Assembly (NCBI RefSeq): GCF_019443505.1
Contig: NZ_CP080377.1
Coordinates: 3,844,001 to 3,908,000, forward strand
DNA: 64,000 bases
Direction of reading: 5' to 3'
Source of the DNA: Janthinobacterium sp. PAMC25594
GTDB taxonomy: Bacteria; Pseudomonadota; Gammaproteobacteria; Burkholderiales; Burkholderiaceae_D
The position numbers were made by a program, and so were the translations under genes. The notes under the pieces are model-generated. The model searched no databases. It worked only from the letters and a program-made list of their open reading frames with translations, and was not told where the DNA came from. This document shows, in pieces, positions 35,643 to 43,688 of the stretch (position 1 is its first letter; every line of letters begins with the position of its first letter).

Positions 35643-37097
35643 TTAGATACCGCCCATGCAGATGTATTTGATGACTAAATAATCTTCGATACCGTAGGTC
35701 GACCCTTCACGGCCCAGGCCCGATTGCTTGACGCCGCCGAAGGGGGCGATCTCGTTCGAGATCAGGCCCGTGTTGACGCCAACCATGCCCGTTTCCAGGC
35801 CTTCGGCCACGCGCCAGATGCGGCCGATGTCGCGCGAATAGAAGTAGGCGGCCAGGCCGAATTCCGTGTTGTTGGCCAGCCCGATCACTTCCTCATCGGT
35901 CTTGAAGCGGAACAGCGGCGCCAGCGGGCCAAAGGTTTCTTCGGTGGCCACGCGCATGTCGTTCGTCACGTCGGCGATGATGGTCGGCTCGAAGAATCCA
36001 TTACCCAGCGCATGGCGCTTGCCGCCGGCCAGCAGGCGACCGCCCTTGGCCAATGCATCGGCCACGTGCTCTTCCACCTTGGCGACGGCCTTGGCGTCGA
36101 TCAGCGGGCCTTGCGTGACGCCCGCCTCGATGCCATTGCCCACCTTCAGCTTGGCCACGGCAGCCACCAGTTTTTCGGCAAACGCGTCATACACACTGTC
36201 CTGCACGTACAGGCGGTTGGCGCACACGCAAGTCTGGCCCGCGTTGCGGTATTTCGAGGCGATGGCGCCTTCCACGGCCGCATCCAGGTCGGCGTCGTCA
36301 AAGACGATGAACGGCGCGTTGCCGCCCAGTTCCAGCGAGAGTTTCTTGATCGTCGGCGCGCACTGTTCCGCCAGCAAACGGCCCACCTGGGTCGAGCCCG
36401 TAAACGTCAGCTTGCGCACAATGGGGTTCGAGGTCATTTCGCCGCCGATGTCTTTCGGCGCACCCGTAACGATGCTGAACACGCCCGCAGGCACGCCCGC
36501 GCGCTCGGCCAGCACGGCCAGCGCCAGCGCGGAAAACGGCGTCGCTTCGGCAGGCTTCAGGACCATCGGGCAGCCGGCGGCCAGGGCCGGGCCGACTTTG
36601 CGCGTGATCATGGCGGCGGGGAAGTTCCACGGCGTGATGGCGGCGCACACGCCGATCGGTTCCTTGGTGATGACCAGGCGGCGGTCCGGCCACGGCGATT
36701 GCAGGGTGTCGCCAGCGACGCGCTTGCCTTCTTCGGCAAACCACTCGATGAACGAGGCGCCGAACTGCACTTCGCCCTTCGCCTCCGGCAAGGGCTTGCC
36801 CTGCTCGGTGGTCATGATCAGCGCCAGGTCGTCGGCGTTTTCCAGGATCAGGTCATGCCAGCGGCGCAGCACGGCCGCGCGTTCCTTGGCCGTCTTCTTG
36901 CGCCAGGCGGGCCAGGCGGCATTGGCCGCCTCGATGGCGCGGCGCGTCTCGGCGGCGCCCATCAGGGGCACCGTGCCGATATGCTCGCCGGTGGCGGGAT
37001 TGCTCACATTAATCGTCTGGCCACCATCGGCATCCGCCCAGGCTCCATTCACGTAAGCCTGGTGACGCAACAAGGTAGGATCTTTCAACTGCAGCAT
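35643..37097 (-). CDS. gabD: NAD(P)-dependent succinate-semialdehyde dehydrogenase type aldehyde dehydrogenase
   Basis: An aldehyde dehydrogenase of 484 aa, the usual length for GabD. Motifs are ITPWNFPAAMITRKVGPALA (cofactor loop), FTGSTQVGRLLAEQ, the general-base Glu in LELGGNAPFIVF, the catalytic Cys in GQTCVCANR and PFGGVKQSGLGREGS. It would oxidise succinate semialdehyde in GABA or related catabolism. Alpha-ketoglutarate semialdehyde dehydrogenases of the GabD-like subtype are closely similar, and the xylose pathway cluster 1.4 kb away lacks that enzyme, so this protein could fill the gap. No gabT is adjacent. The gene ends 6 nt from the convergent depolymerase stop. Confidence 0.85.
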   Translation of the reverse strand: MLQLKDPTLLRHQAYVNGAWADADGGQTINVSNPATGEHIGTVPLMGAAETRRAIEAANAAWPAWRKKTAKERAAVLRRWHDLILENADDLALIMTTEQGKPLPEAKGEVQFGASFIEWFAEEGKRVAGDTLQSPWPDRRLVITKEPIGVCAAITPWNFPAAMITRKVGPALAAGCPMVLKPAEATPFSALALAVLAERAGVPAGVFSIVTGAPKDIGGEMTSNPIVRKLTFTGSTQVGRLLAEQCAPTIKKLSLELGGNAPFIVFDDADLDAAVEGAIASKYRNAGQTCVCANRLYVQDSVYDAFAEKLVAAVAKLKVGNGIEAGVTQGPLIDAKAVAKVEEHVADALAKGGRLLAGGKRHALGNGFFEPTIIADVTNDMRVATEETFGPLAPLFRFKTDEEVIGLANNTEFGLAAYFYSRDIGRIWRVAEGLETGMVGVNTGLISNEIAPFGGVKQSGLGREGSTYGIEDYLVIKYICMGGI

Positions 37098-37189
37098 ATG
37101 GATCTCCGGTCTGGTTTGAATTATCGACGAGGGATACTATGCCACAGCGCGGCCGATTCCGCAGGCGCCGCGCTGAACTGCCCTGAGTT

Positions 37190-38032
37190 CTACTCGACCT
37201 TGAAAGACGACAGTTTCGGGTCCGGCGCCGGGTATTCCAGCTTCATGCCCTGCAGCGTTTCCAGCAGCAGCGAGGCGACCACCAGGTTGCGCTGCGTCTT
37301 GGAATTCGATGGCACCACGTACCACGGCGCGTGATCGGCATCGGTCTCGCGGATCGCCGTTTCATAGGCGCGCTGGTAGCCATCCCACTTCTTGCGCTGG
37401 GCGATATCGTTGGGGTCGAACTTCCACTGGCGGTCGGGATCGTCAAGCCGCTCCTGCAGCCGTCCCCGTTGCTCGTCCTTCGAGATATGCAGGAAGACTT
37501 TCAGGATGACGGTGCCCGTTTCGCTCAGCATGCGCTCGAAATCGCGGATCTGCGCGTAGCGGCGCTGGCATTCGGCCTTGTCGATCATGTCCTGCACGCG
37601 CGTGATCAGCACATCCTCGTAATGGCTGCGGTTGAAGATGGCGATCTCGCCCTTGACCGGCACGTGCTGGTGCACGCGCCACAGGTAATCGTGCGCCAGT
37701 TCGATATCGGTGGGTCCCTTGAACGCCACGGCGCGGATGCCCATCGGATTGATATTGCTGAAGATCGCCTTGACCGTGCCGTCCTTGCCCGAGGTATCCA
37801 TGCCCTGCAAGACCAGCAGCACCTTCTTTTTGTGCTGCGCATACAGCATGCTCTGGCACTCGGCGATCTGCGCCGTCAGGGCCACGGTTTCCTCGCGGTC
37901 CAGGGCCTTGCACTGGGCTGGCGTCAGCTTCTTGTTGGCCGCCTTGGTGGCGGCGCCCAGCAGGCGCTTGCCGGCGAATTCCTCGTTCAGCTCGAACCCC
38001 TGGCCGGCGCGAAATTGCGTGCGCGCCTTCAT
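37190..38032 (-). CDS. ppk2: Polyphosphate kinase 2 family (polyphosphate:nucleotide phosphotransferase)
   Basis: A 280-aa PPK2-family P-loop kinase that moves phosphate between polyphosphate and nucleotides. Walker A is LQGMDTSGKDGTVKAIF, Walker B AIFNRSHYEDVLITRV, and the lid region contains DPDRQWKFDPNDIAQRKKWD. One-domain size and motifs place it among short PPK2 proteins that phosphorylate ADP or AMP. The start overlaps the stop of the CoA-binding protein gene as ATGA, indicating translational coupling. The substrate class (I, II or III) cannot be decided by eye. Confidence 0.9.
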   Translation of the reverse strand: MKARTQFRAGQGFELNEEFAGKRLLGAATKAANKKLTPAQCKALDREETVALTAQIAECQSMLYAQHKKKVLLVLQGMDTSGKDGTVKAIFSNINPMGIRAVAFKGPTDIELAHDYLWRVHQHVPVKGEIAIFNRSHYEDVLITRVQDMIDKAECQRRYAQIRDFERMLSETGTVILKVFLHISKDEQRGRLQERLDDPDRQWKFDPNDIAQRKKWDGYQRAYETAIRETDADHAPWYVVPSNSKTQRNLVVASLLLETLQGMKLEYPAPDPKLSSFKVE

Positions 38033-38451
38033 GCCGCCACCGCCAGCTTGCGGTGCTCAATTTTTGTGCAGTGGTCCATCACCACCTCCAGGCCCGCCGC
38101 CCGCGCCAGCTGCGCCGCCTGCTCGTTGATGACGTCGAGCTGCAGCCACAAACAGCCTGCCTTGACGGCGATGGCTTCCTCGGCGATGGGCACAATATCC
38201 TCGGACTTGCGGAAGCAGTCGACGATGTCGATGCGCGCCGGCGCGACAGCCGCCGCAGCCTGCGTCAGGGTGGCGTAGGCGCGCTGGCCCAGCACTTCCT
38301 TACCGGCGAGGGCCGGATTGACGGGCAATACGCGGTAGCCATGCCGCAGCAGGTAATCGGCCACTTCATGGCTGGCGCGTTCGGGCTTGTCGGACATGCC
38401 GACGATGGCGATGATGCGGCTGTCTTGCAGGATGCGGGCGATGTTGGACAT
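38029..38451 (-). CDS. CoA-binding protein (Rossmann, YccU type)
   Basis: A 140-aa single-domain CoA-binding protein with IIAIVGMSDKPERASHEVADYLLRHGYRVLPVNP (nucleotide-binding fold), IDIVDCFRKSEDIVPIAEEAI and VVMDHCTKIEH at the end. Homologues in many bacteria are of unknown function; the domain resembles the CoA-binding half of succinyl-CoA synthetase alpha and of NDP-forming acyl-CoA synthetases. It is translationally coupled to the PPK2 gene downstream (ATGA overlap), an association that would link it to energy or CoA metabolism if conserved. Confidence 0.88.
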   Translation of the reverse strand: MSNIARILQDSRIIAIVGMSDKPERASHEVADYLLRHGYRVLPVNPALAGKEVLGQRAYATLTQAAAAVAPARIDIVDCFRKSEDIVPIAEEAIAVKAGCLWLQLDVINEQAAQLARAAGLEVVMDHCTKIEHRKLAVAA

Positions 38452-38517
38452 ATTCGGGTCGTGGTTAGGCGTGCGACATTGCCCGCCTAGCGTAGCAGAT
38501 TCCCGGCCCGGCAGGAG

Positions 38518-39171
38518 CTAGCCAGAAGACTTAGCCGTACGCACGGCCGCCATCTGCGCGACAAATGCGCGAGCGCGCGCCGTCACGGCCGCGTAATCGC
38601 CGGTGGCGCCCGGACCACTGAGGCTGCCGCCGATGCCCACGGCCACGGCGCCGCTGGCAAACCATGCATGCAGGTTCTCCACCGTCACGCCGCCCGTGGG
38701 CATCAGCGGCGCTTGCGGCAACGGCGCGAGCAAAGCCTTGATATAGGCGGGGCCGAACATCTCGGCCGGGAAGACCTTGACGATGTCGGCGCCCGCCTGC
38801 AGGGCCGTGACGATCTCCGTCGGCGTCATCGCGCCCGGCATGGACAACACCTGGTAGCGCTGGCACAGCGCGATGGTTTCCACGTTGACGCCGGGCGAAA
38901 TGATGAACTGGGCGCCGGCCAGGATGGCGGCGCGCGCCGTCTCCGTATCGAGCACCGTGCCCGCGCCCAGCAAAACTTCGTCGCCATGGCGTTCGCGCAG
39001 GGTACGCAGCACGCCCAGGGTATCGGGCGTGGTGAACGCCACTTCCAGCGCCGTGATGCCGCCGGCGATGCACGCCTCGGCGATCTGCACGGCCGCCTGC
39101 GCCGAAGGGGCGCGCACGATACCGACCATGCCCCGCTCGAGAATACCCTCATAAACCGTGTGCTTTTGCAT
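38518..39171 (-). CDS. dgoA: 2-dehydro-3-deoxy-6-phosphogalactonate (KDPGal/KDPG-type) aldolase
   Basis: A class I aldolase of 217 aa splitting 2-keto-3-deoxy-6-phospho-sugar acids into pyruvate and glyceraldehyde-3-phosphate. KDPG/KDPGal-fold motifs are GITALEVAFTTPD, LLGAGTVLD, FIISPGVN, and the Schiff-base Lys in GADIVKVFPAEMFGP followed by PLMPTGGV. ATG 39171 has AGGAGA upstream; the longer frame to 39258 reads into the lactonase end. It is the last gene of the sugar cluster, 13 nt after the lactonase gene. Neighbouring dgoK favours the galactonate assignment over gluconate. Confidence 0.88.
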   Translation of the reverse strand: MQKHTVYEGILERGMVGIVRAPSAQAAVQIAEACIAGGITALEVAFTTPDTLGVLRTLRERHGDEVLLGAGTVLDTETARAAILAGAQFIISPGVNVETIALCQRYQVLSMPGAMTPTEIVTALQAGADIVKVFPAEMFGPAYIKALLAPLPQAPLMPTGGVTVENLHAWFASGAVAVGIGGSLSGPGATGDYAAVTARARAFVAQMAAVRTAKSSG

Positions 39172-39184
39172 ATGCTCTCTCCTG

Positions 39185-40078
39185 TCAGGCCGGCAGGGCG
39201 CCAAAGCGCACTTCCGGCAAACCGCGCACGTCCACCTGGCGCGCATGAAACAATCCACCGGCCAGCGGTTCGCCCGCCAACTGGGCCGGCGTCAAGCTTT
39301 CCTGCGCCGTGGTGACGAATAATTCGTCGTAGTGCGGGCCGCCCAGGCTCACGCAGCTGGGTTGCGAGACGGGCAAGGTGATCGCCCGCTCGACGCTGCC
39401 GTCCGGCGCGAAGCGCAATACGCGTCCCGCGCCCCACTGGGCGCTCCACAAGTGGTCGTGCGCATCGATGGTGGCGCCATCGGCCGCGCCCGGCCCCGGA
39501 TCGAGCACGGCAAACACGCGCACCCGGCTGGCGTCGCCCCCCAGGTAATCGTCCCAGCGGTAGATCGCCTTCTTCATCGAATCGCAAAAGTACATGGCCG
39601 TGCCATCGATACTGAAGCAGATGCTGTTCGAGATGGCGATGGGCGGCAGCGGCAAGCGCTCCAGGCTCAAGTCCAGGTTGAGGCGGTAAAAGCTGGCGAT
39701 GGCATCGCGGCACGGGCGCTCATCGAGCGTGCCGAAGACAAAGCGTCCCTGGCGGTCGCAGCGGCCATCGTTCAGGCGCGTCATGGGCAAGTCCCCCTCC
39801 ACCGTGTGCAAGGGCGTGACGGCCCCGCTGCGCGCGTCAAACCACGCCAGTCCGGAGGCCAGTCCCAGCAGCAGCACGTCGTCGTTGTCCGTCAGCGCAA
39901 AGCACGCCAGGCGCTCGGGCATGGCCCAGCTCTGGCGCTCGCCCGTGGCCAGCACCAGCGCATGCAGCTGGCAGCCTTCGATATTCGTCCAGAAAACGCG
40001 GCCGCTGCGTTCGCACCAGCGCACTCCCTCGCCGAGAAAATTCTGCGCATCGACCAGTAATTGGGCCCGTGTCCCCAT
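39185..40078 (-). CDS. SMP-30/gluconolactonase/LRE family sugar lactonase
   Basis: A 297-aa six-bladed beta-propeller lactonase that opens aldonolactones to aldonic acids. Metal and substrate motifs are LGEGVRW (Glu), MTRLNDGRCDRQGRFVFGTLDE (Asn/Asp), ISNSICFSIDGTAMYFCDS (Asn/Asp) and PDGSVERAITLPVSQPSCVSLGG. ATG 40078 has AAGGAA five bases upstream. Between the IlvD/Edd dehydratase and dgoA genes, it probably hydrolyses xylono-, galactono- or arabinono-lactone, and it may serve both oxidative routes encoded in the cluster since no second lactonase is present. Confidence 0.88.
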   Translation of the reverse strand: MGTRAQLLVDAQNFLGEGVRWCERSGRVFWTNIEGCQLHALVLATGERQSWAMPERLACFALTDNDDVLLLGLASGLAWFDARSGAVTPLHTVEGDLPMTRLNDGRCDRQGRFVFGTLDERPCRDAIASFYRLNLDLSLERLPLPPIAISNSICFSIDGTAMYFCDSMKKAIYRWDDYLGGDASRVRVFAVLDPGPGAADGATIDAHDHLWSAQWGAGRVLRFAPDGSVERAITLPVSQPSCVSLGGPHYDELFVTTAQESLTPAQLAGEPLAGGLFHARQVDVRGLPEVRFGALPA

Positions 40079-40092
40079 GTCTGTTCCTTCTT

Positions 40093-41823
40093 TCAGTGAG
40101 ATTCGCGTGGTACTGCCGAACCCCGGCAGCCGACGAGGAAATCGAGGTCCGCGCCTTCGTCGGCCTGCGTCACGTGCTTGATGTACATCGATTGATAGCC
40201 GCCCTGCATGGCCGGTGGCGGCGCGCGCCACTCGGCGCGCCGGCGCGCCAGCTCGGCCTCGTCGACATCCAGGTGCAAGCGCCGTCCAGCCACGTCGAGT
40301 TCAATCATGTCGCCATCGCGCACCAGGGCCAGCGGCCCGCCCACGGCCGCTTCCGGCGCCACGTGCAGCACCACCGTGCCGTAGGCCGTGCCGCTCATGC
40401 GCGCATCCGAGATGCGCACCATGTCGCGCACGCCCTGCTCCAGCAGTTTTTTCGGCAGTCCCATATTGCCCACTTCGGCCATGCCCGGATAGCCTTGCGG
40501 GCCGCAATTTTGCAGCACCATCACGCAGCTGGCGTCGATATCGAGCGCGGGATCGTCGACGCGCTTTTTATAATGCTCGATGCTGTTGAAGACGACGGCG
40601 CGGCCACGGTGCTGCATCAGTTCCGGCGAGGCGGCCGAGGGCTTGATGACGGCGCCGCGCGGGGCCAGGTTGCCCTGCAGGACGGCGATGCCGCCCTCGT
40701 CCTTGAATGGCTGCGCCAGCGGCGTGATCACCTCGGGATTGAAATTTTCCGCTTCGGCCACGTTGACGGCCATGCTGGCGCCCGTGACGGTGAGCGCCCC
40801 GCCATGCAATTTTCCCAGCAAGTCGCGGATGATGACGGGCAGGCCGCCCGCATAGTAAAAGTCTTCCATCAGGTACTGGCCCGACGGCATCAGGTTGAGC
40901 AGGCAGGGAATATCGCGGCCCAGGCGGTCCCAGTCGGCCAGGCGCATGTCCACGCCGATGCGCCCGGCAATGGCCAGCAGGTGAATCACCGCATTGGTCG
41001 AGCCGCCGATGGCGCCGTTGACCATGATGGCGTTTTCAAACGCGTCGCGCGTGAGGATCTGCGACAGTTTCAGGTCTTCATGCACCATGTCGACGATGCG
41101 CCGCCCCGTCAGCTGCGCCTGCAGCTTGCGCCGCGCATCGACGGCGGGAATGGCCGCGTTGCCGGGCAGGGTCACGCCCAGCGCCTCGACCATGCTGGCC
41201 ATGGTGGAAGCCGTACCCATGGTCATGCAGTGGCCGGCCGAGCGCGACATGCACGATTCGGCCTGCTTGAATTCGTTTGAGGTCATGCGCCCGGCGCGCA
41301 CGTCTTCGGAAAACTTCCACACATCCGTGCCCGAGCCGATCGGCTTGCCCCGGTAATTCCCGTTCAACATGGGGCCGCCCGACAGCACGATGGTGGGCAA
41401 ATCCACGCTGGCCGCGCCCATCAGCAGGGCCGGCGTGGTCTTGTCGCAGCCCGTCAGCAGCACCACGCCGTCGATCGGGTTGGCGCGGATCGATTCCTCG
41501 ACATCCATGCTGGCCAGGTTACGGAACAGCATGGCCGTCGGACGCAGATTGGTCTCGCCCAGCGACATCACGGGAAACTCGACGGGGAAGCCGCCCGCTT
41601 CGAGCACGCCGCGCTTGACCATCTCGGCCAGGTCGCGGAAATGGCCATTGCAGGGCGTCAGCTCGGACCAGGTATTGCAGATGCCGATGACGGGCCGGCC
41701 ATCGAAGGCATCGCCGGGATAGCCCTGGTTCTTCATCCAGCTGCGGTGAATAAAACTGTCCTTGTCGTCGCCGCCAAACCACGACTGCGAACGCAAGGGA
41801 CGCTTGTTCTTGTTGTCACTCAT
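40093..41823 (-). CDS. IlvD/Edd family sugar-acid dehydratase (arabinonate/galactonate type)
   Basis: A 576-aa Fe-S dehydratase of the IlvD/Edd family, converting an aldonate to its 2-keto-3-deoxy derivative. Cluster and metal motifs are GICNTWSELTPCNGHFRDLAE, LLTGCDKTTPALLMGAASVDLP, ESCMSRSAGHCMTMGTASTM and VRISDARMSGTAYGTVVLHV, placing three cluster cysteines and a likely carbamylated Lys in context. Sequence style matches L-arabinonate/D-galactonate dehydratases rather than IlvD proper. The start overlaps the dgoK stop (ATGA). With dgoK and dgoA it completes a galactonate-type route. It is distinct from the xylonate dehydratase at 48863. Confidence 0.85.
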   Translation of the reverse strand: MSDNKNKRPLRSQSWFGGDDKDSFIHRSWMKNQGYPGDAFDGRPVIGICNTWSELTPCNGHFRDLAEMVKRGVLEAGGFPVEFPVMSLGETNLRPTAMLFRNLASMDVEESIRANPIDGVVLLTGCDKTTPALLMGAASVDLPTIVLSGGPMLNGNYRGKPIGSGTDVWKFSEDVRAGRMTSNEFKQAESCMSRSAGHCMTMGTASTMASMVEALGVTLPGNAAIPAVDARRKLQAQLTGRRIVDMVHEDLKLSQILTRDAFENAIMVNGAIGGSTNAVIHLLAIAGRIGVDMRLADWDRLGRDIPCLLNLMPSGQYLMEDFYYAGGLPVIIRDLLGKLHGGALTVTGASMAVNVAEAENFNPEVITPLAQPFKDEGGIAVLQGNLAPRGAVIKPSAASPELMQHRGRAVVFNSIEHYKKRVDDPALDIDASCVMVLQNCGPQGYPGMAEVGNMGLPKKLLEQGVRDMVRISDARMSGTAYGTVVLHVAPEAAVGGPLALVRDGDMIELDVAGRRLHLDVDEAELARRRAEWRAPPPAMQGGYQSMYIKHVTQADEGADLDFLVGCRGSAVPRESH

Positions 41824-42833
41824 ACCGTCTCCTGCGGAGAAATCAAGCCGCGCGCGGCGGCGATCAGCAGCGCACCGTGACCGGCCAGATTGGCTTGCTG
41901 CTGGTCGTCGACGATGATGCGCTTGCCATAAAAAAATCCGTGTTCTTCGATCAGCAAGCCGAGTGCCTGGCGCAGCATGGGTTTACCGGTAATGACGAGC
42001 GGCGTATCGGGCCGCATCTGGATGGCGGTGCTGTTGCGCAGCGCCAGCAGGTCGCCGCTGAGGACCGCGCCCATCAGGAAATTGGCCCGCTCATTGCATT
42101 CGACGGCGCTGAACTGGCCCAGCGTGCGCACGCTGAAGCAGGCGCGCGCCAGTCCCGTTTTTTGCGCCGCGGCGGCGCCGGCCAGCAGCATTTTCGGCAC
42201 CAGGGTCTGGGCAAAACCGCCATCGACCGATTGCTTGATCAGGGTGTGCTGCGTGATCGCCTGCAGCAGTTCGCCCGCGATGGTGGTGCTGCAGCCGAGG
42301 ATGCGGCGCTGCTCGTCCACGCTGATCAGTTTTGTATGCGAACCGGGCATGATCAGGGTCGCCGCGCCGCGCAACTGCAAGCGCTCGAGCAGCGCGACGA
42401 CTTCCGTCTCTTCGCCGCGCATCATGTCCATCGCCTCGACGTTATGCAGGCCGACGGCGCCATGCTGATTGCGCACGCCGGGAATCAGCCACAGGGGCTG
42501 CGCCAGCACGTCGGGCAAATCCACCGCCTGCATGCCTTGCGCCAGCTGGGCCAGGCCGGCGGGCGCCGGCAAATGCGGCACTTCCCGCACGCCCATGGGC
42601 GAGCTGATCATGCCCGACGCCAGCGCCAGGTCCACGGCGGACGGCGCGATGCCGGCGCTGGCCAGCACGCTGGCGATGGTATCGCGCAGCGCCTGTTTCA
42701 GCGCGCCGTTATGGCCATCGATGGCGGTATTGCGCACGCCCGTTTCCAGCTGTGCCTGGGCGACGACGGCGCCGGCGCGCCACAGCAAGGTACGCGTATT
42801 GGTGGTGCCGGCATCGATGGTGAGTATGTTCAT
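41820..42833 (-). CDS. dgoK: 2-dehydro-3-deoxygalactonokinase
   Basis: Phosphorylates 2-keto-3-deoxygalactonate. The 337-aa product starts MNILTIDAGTTNTRTLLW with the ASKHA-type phosphate motif and contains GMISSPMGVREVPH, NVEAMDMMRGEETEVVALL (the DgoK signature) and LIMPGSHTKLISVDE. ATG 42833 is selected because the upstream extension to 42917 lies in non-coding sequence. The 84-nt gap to the preceding GalM-like gene, plus a motif shared with the chvE upstream region, suggests an internal promoter here. It is translationally coupled to the IlvD/Edd gene. Confidence 0.92.
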   Translation of the reverse strand: MNILTIDAGTTNTRTLLWRAGAVVAQAQLETGVRNTAIDGHNGALKQALRDTIASVLASAGIAPSAVDLALASGMISSPMGVREVPHLPAPAGLAQLAQGMQAVDLPDVLAQPLWLIPGVRNQHGAVGLHNVEAMDMMRGEETEVVALLERLQLRGAATLIMPGSHTKLISVDEQRRILGCSTTIAGELLQAITQHTLIKQSVDGGFAQTLVPKMLLAGAAAAQKTGLARACFSVRTLGQFSAVECNERANFLMGAVLSGDLLALRNSTAIQMRPDTPLVITGKPMLRQALGLLIEEHGFFYGKRIIVDDQQQANLAGHGALLIAAARGLISPQETV

Positions 42834-42912
42834 GGGCAGGTTCGCAGCGTCGCTAAGGGCAAAAATAAATGAGGGAAAAACTACCCCATGGTAGAACTGC
42901 CCCGCATATCTG

Positions 42913-42953
42913 ACCAATCACTTATTTGACATCATTGATACCGGTTCGGATAT
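42913..42953 (-). promoter_or_regulatory. Candidate operator upstream of dgoK, shared with chvE region
   Basis: On the plus strand ACCAATCACTT (42913-42923) and, after 13 nt, GATACCGGTTCGGATAT (42937-42953). Read toward dgoK this is ATATCCGAACCGGTATC, 13 nt, AAGTGATTGGT. Both parts recur upstream of chvE at 52817-52858 with 14 nt between them. It spans the last codons of the GalM-like gene and lies 80-120 nt before dgoK. Confidence 0.5.
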
Positions 42954-43688
42954 GTCAAACGCGTCGAGATCCTGCACGCCCAAACGGTAGGCGAGCTGGA
43001 AGCGCATTACCTGTCCCGGCTGCAATTGCACGCCCTGCGCCAGCAGGGAAAAACAGCGCGCGTCGGAGTACAGGTGACAACTGTCCTGGGTGCTGGAAAA
43101 ACGCAAGACCCGGCCGGAAGCGGGATCGACCACCCGCGCCACCTCGCGCGGCTGGCCGCTGCCCGTCCAGTAAAAATCATGCCCAAATCCCGGCAAGTTC
43201 ACCAGCGCGGGCCAGGCCAGGCGCGATGCGAGCGGCGCCGGCTGGCGGAAGTCAAACGCGCTGCCCGCCACATCGAGCGGCGTATCGCCCGTGCGGCCCC
43301 CCGGCCAATAGCGATCGGCGGCCAGGCGCAGCACATGCTCGCCCACACTGGCATGGTGGCCCTGCAGATTGAAGCGGGGCGCGGCAAGCGCAAAACGGGA
43401 AATGGCATCGGCCGTGGCGGCGCAGTCGAGGTGCAGGCTGCCATCGTCGTCAAGCCGGTAAGCCAGGCGCACCGACAGGCCGTCTTGCATCAGGCGCAGC
43501 AGCAGGTGGCCATCGTTTGGCGGCGCGCACTGCCAGATTGTGGGCGCACGCGCCGCAGGGGGCGCCGCGCCCAGCACATCGGCCAGGCGGCCATAGCGGT
43601 CGGGCGCCCACCAGGCCCGCACGCTGGCATCGTGCGCGTCGATGGCCACGCGCATGCCGCGCGCGTTGTGCAAGGTAAAAATCGTCAT
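42918..43688 (-). CDS. Divergent aldose 1-epimerase (galactose mutarotase-like) protein
   Basis: A 256-aa protein with the C-terminal layout of the GalM fold: LAADRYWPGGRTGDTPLDVAGSAFDFR corresponds to the AD.Y.P...TG...V..T.FDFR region, followed by VNLPGFGHDFYW and a beta-rich tail. It is short for GalM (about 340 aa), and the usual catalytic NHxYFNL motif is replaced by AAPRFNL, so the His is missing; the family call is tentative. The start overlaps the xylR stop (ATGA). By position it would interconvert sugar anomers for the dehydrogenase or transporter of the cluster. Confidence 0.6.
   Translation of the reverse strand: MTIFTLHNARGMRVAIDAHDASVRAWWAPDRYGRLADVLGAAPPAARAPTIWQCAPPNDGHLLLRLMQDGLSVRLAYRLDDDGSLHLDCAATADAISRFALAAPRFNLQGHHASVGEHVLRLAADRYWPGGRTGDTPLDVAGSAFDFRQPAPLASRLAWPALVNLPGFGHDFYWTGSGQPREVARVVDPASGRVLRFSSTQDSCHLYSDARCFSLLAQGVQLQPGQVMRFQLAYRLGVQDLDAFDISEPVSMMSNK

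Noticed and set aside
34352..35671. 439-codon plus-strand ORF overlapping the second depolymerase
   Set aside because: It is a different frame of the same strand, Arg/Pro/His-rich. The 34491 frame has the signal peptide and the catalytic motifs.
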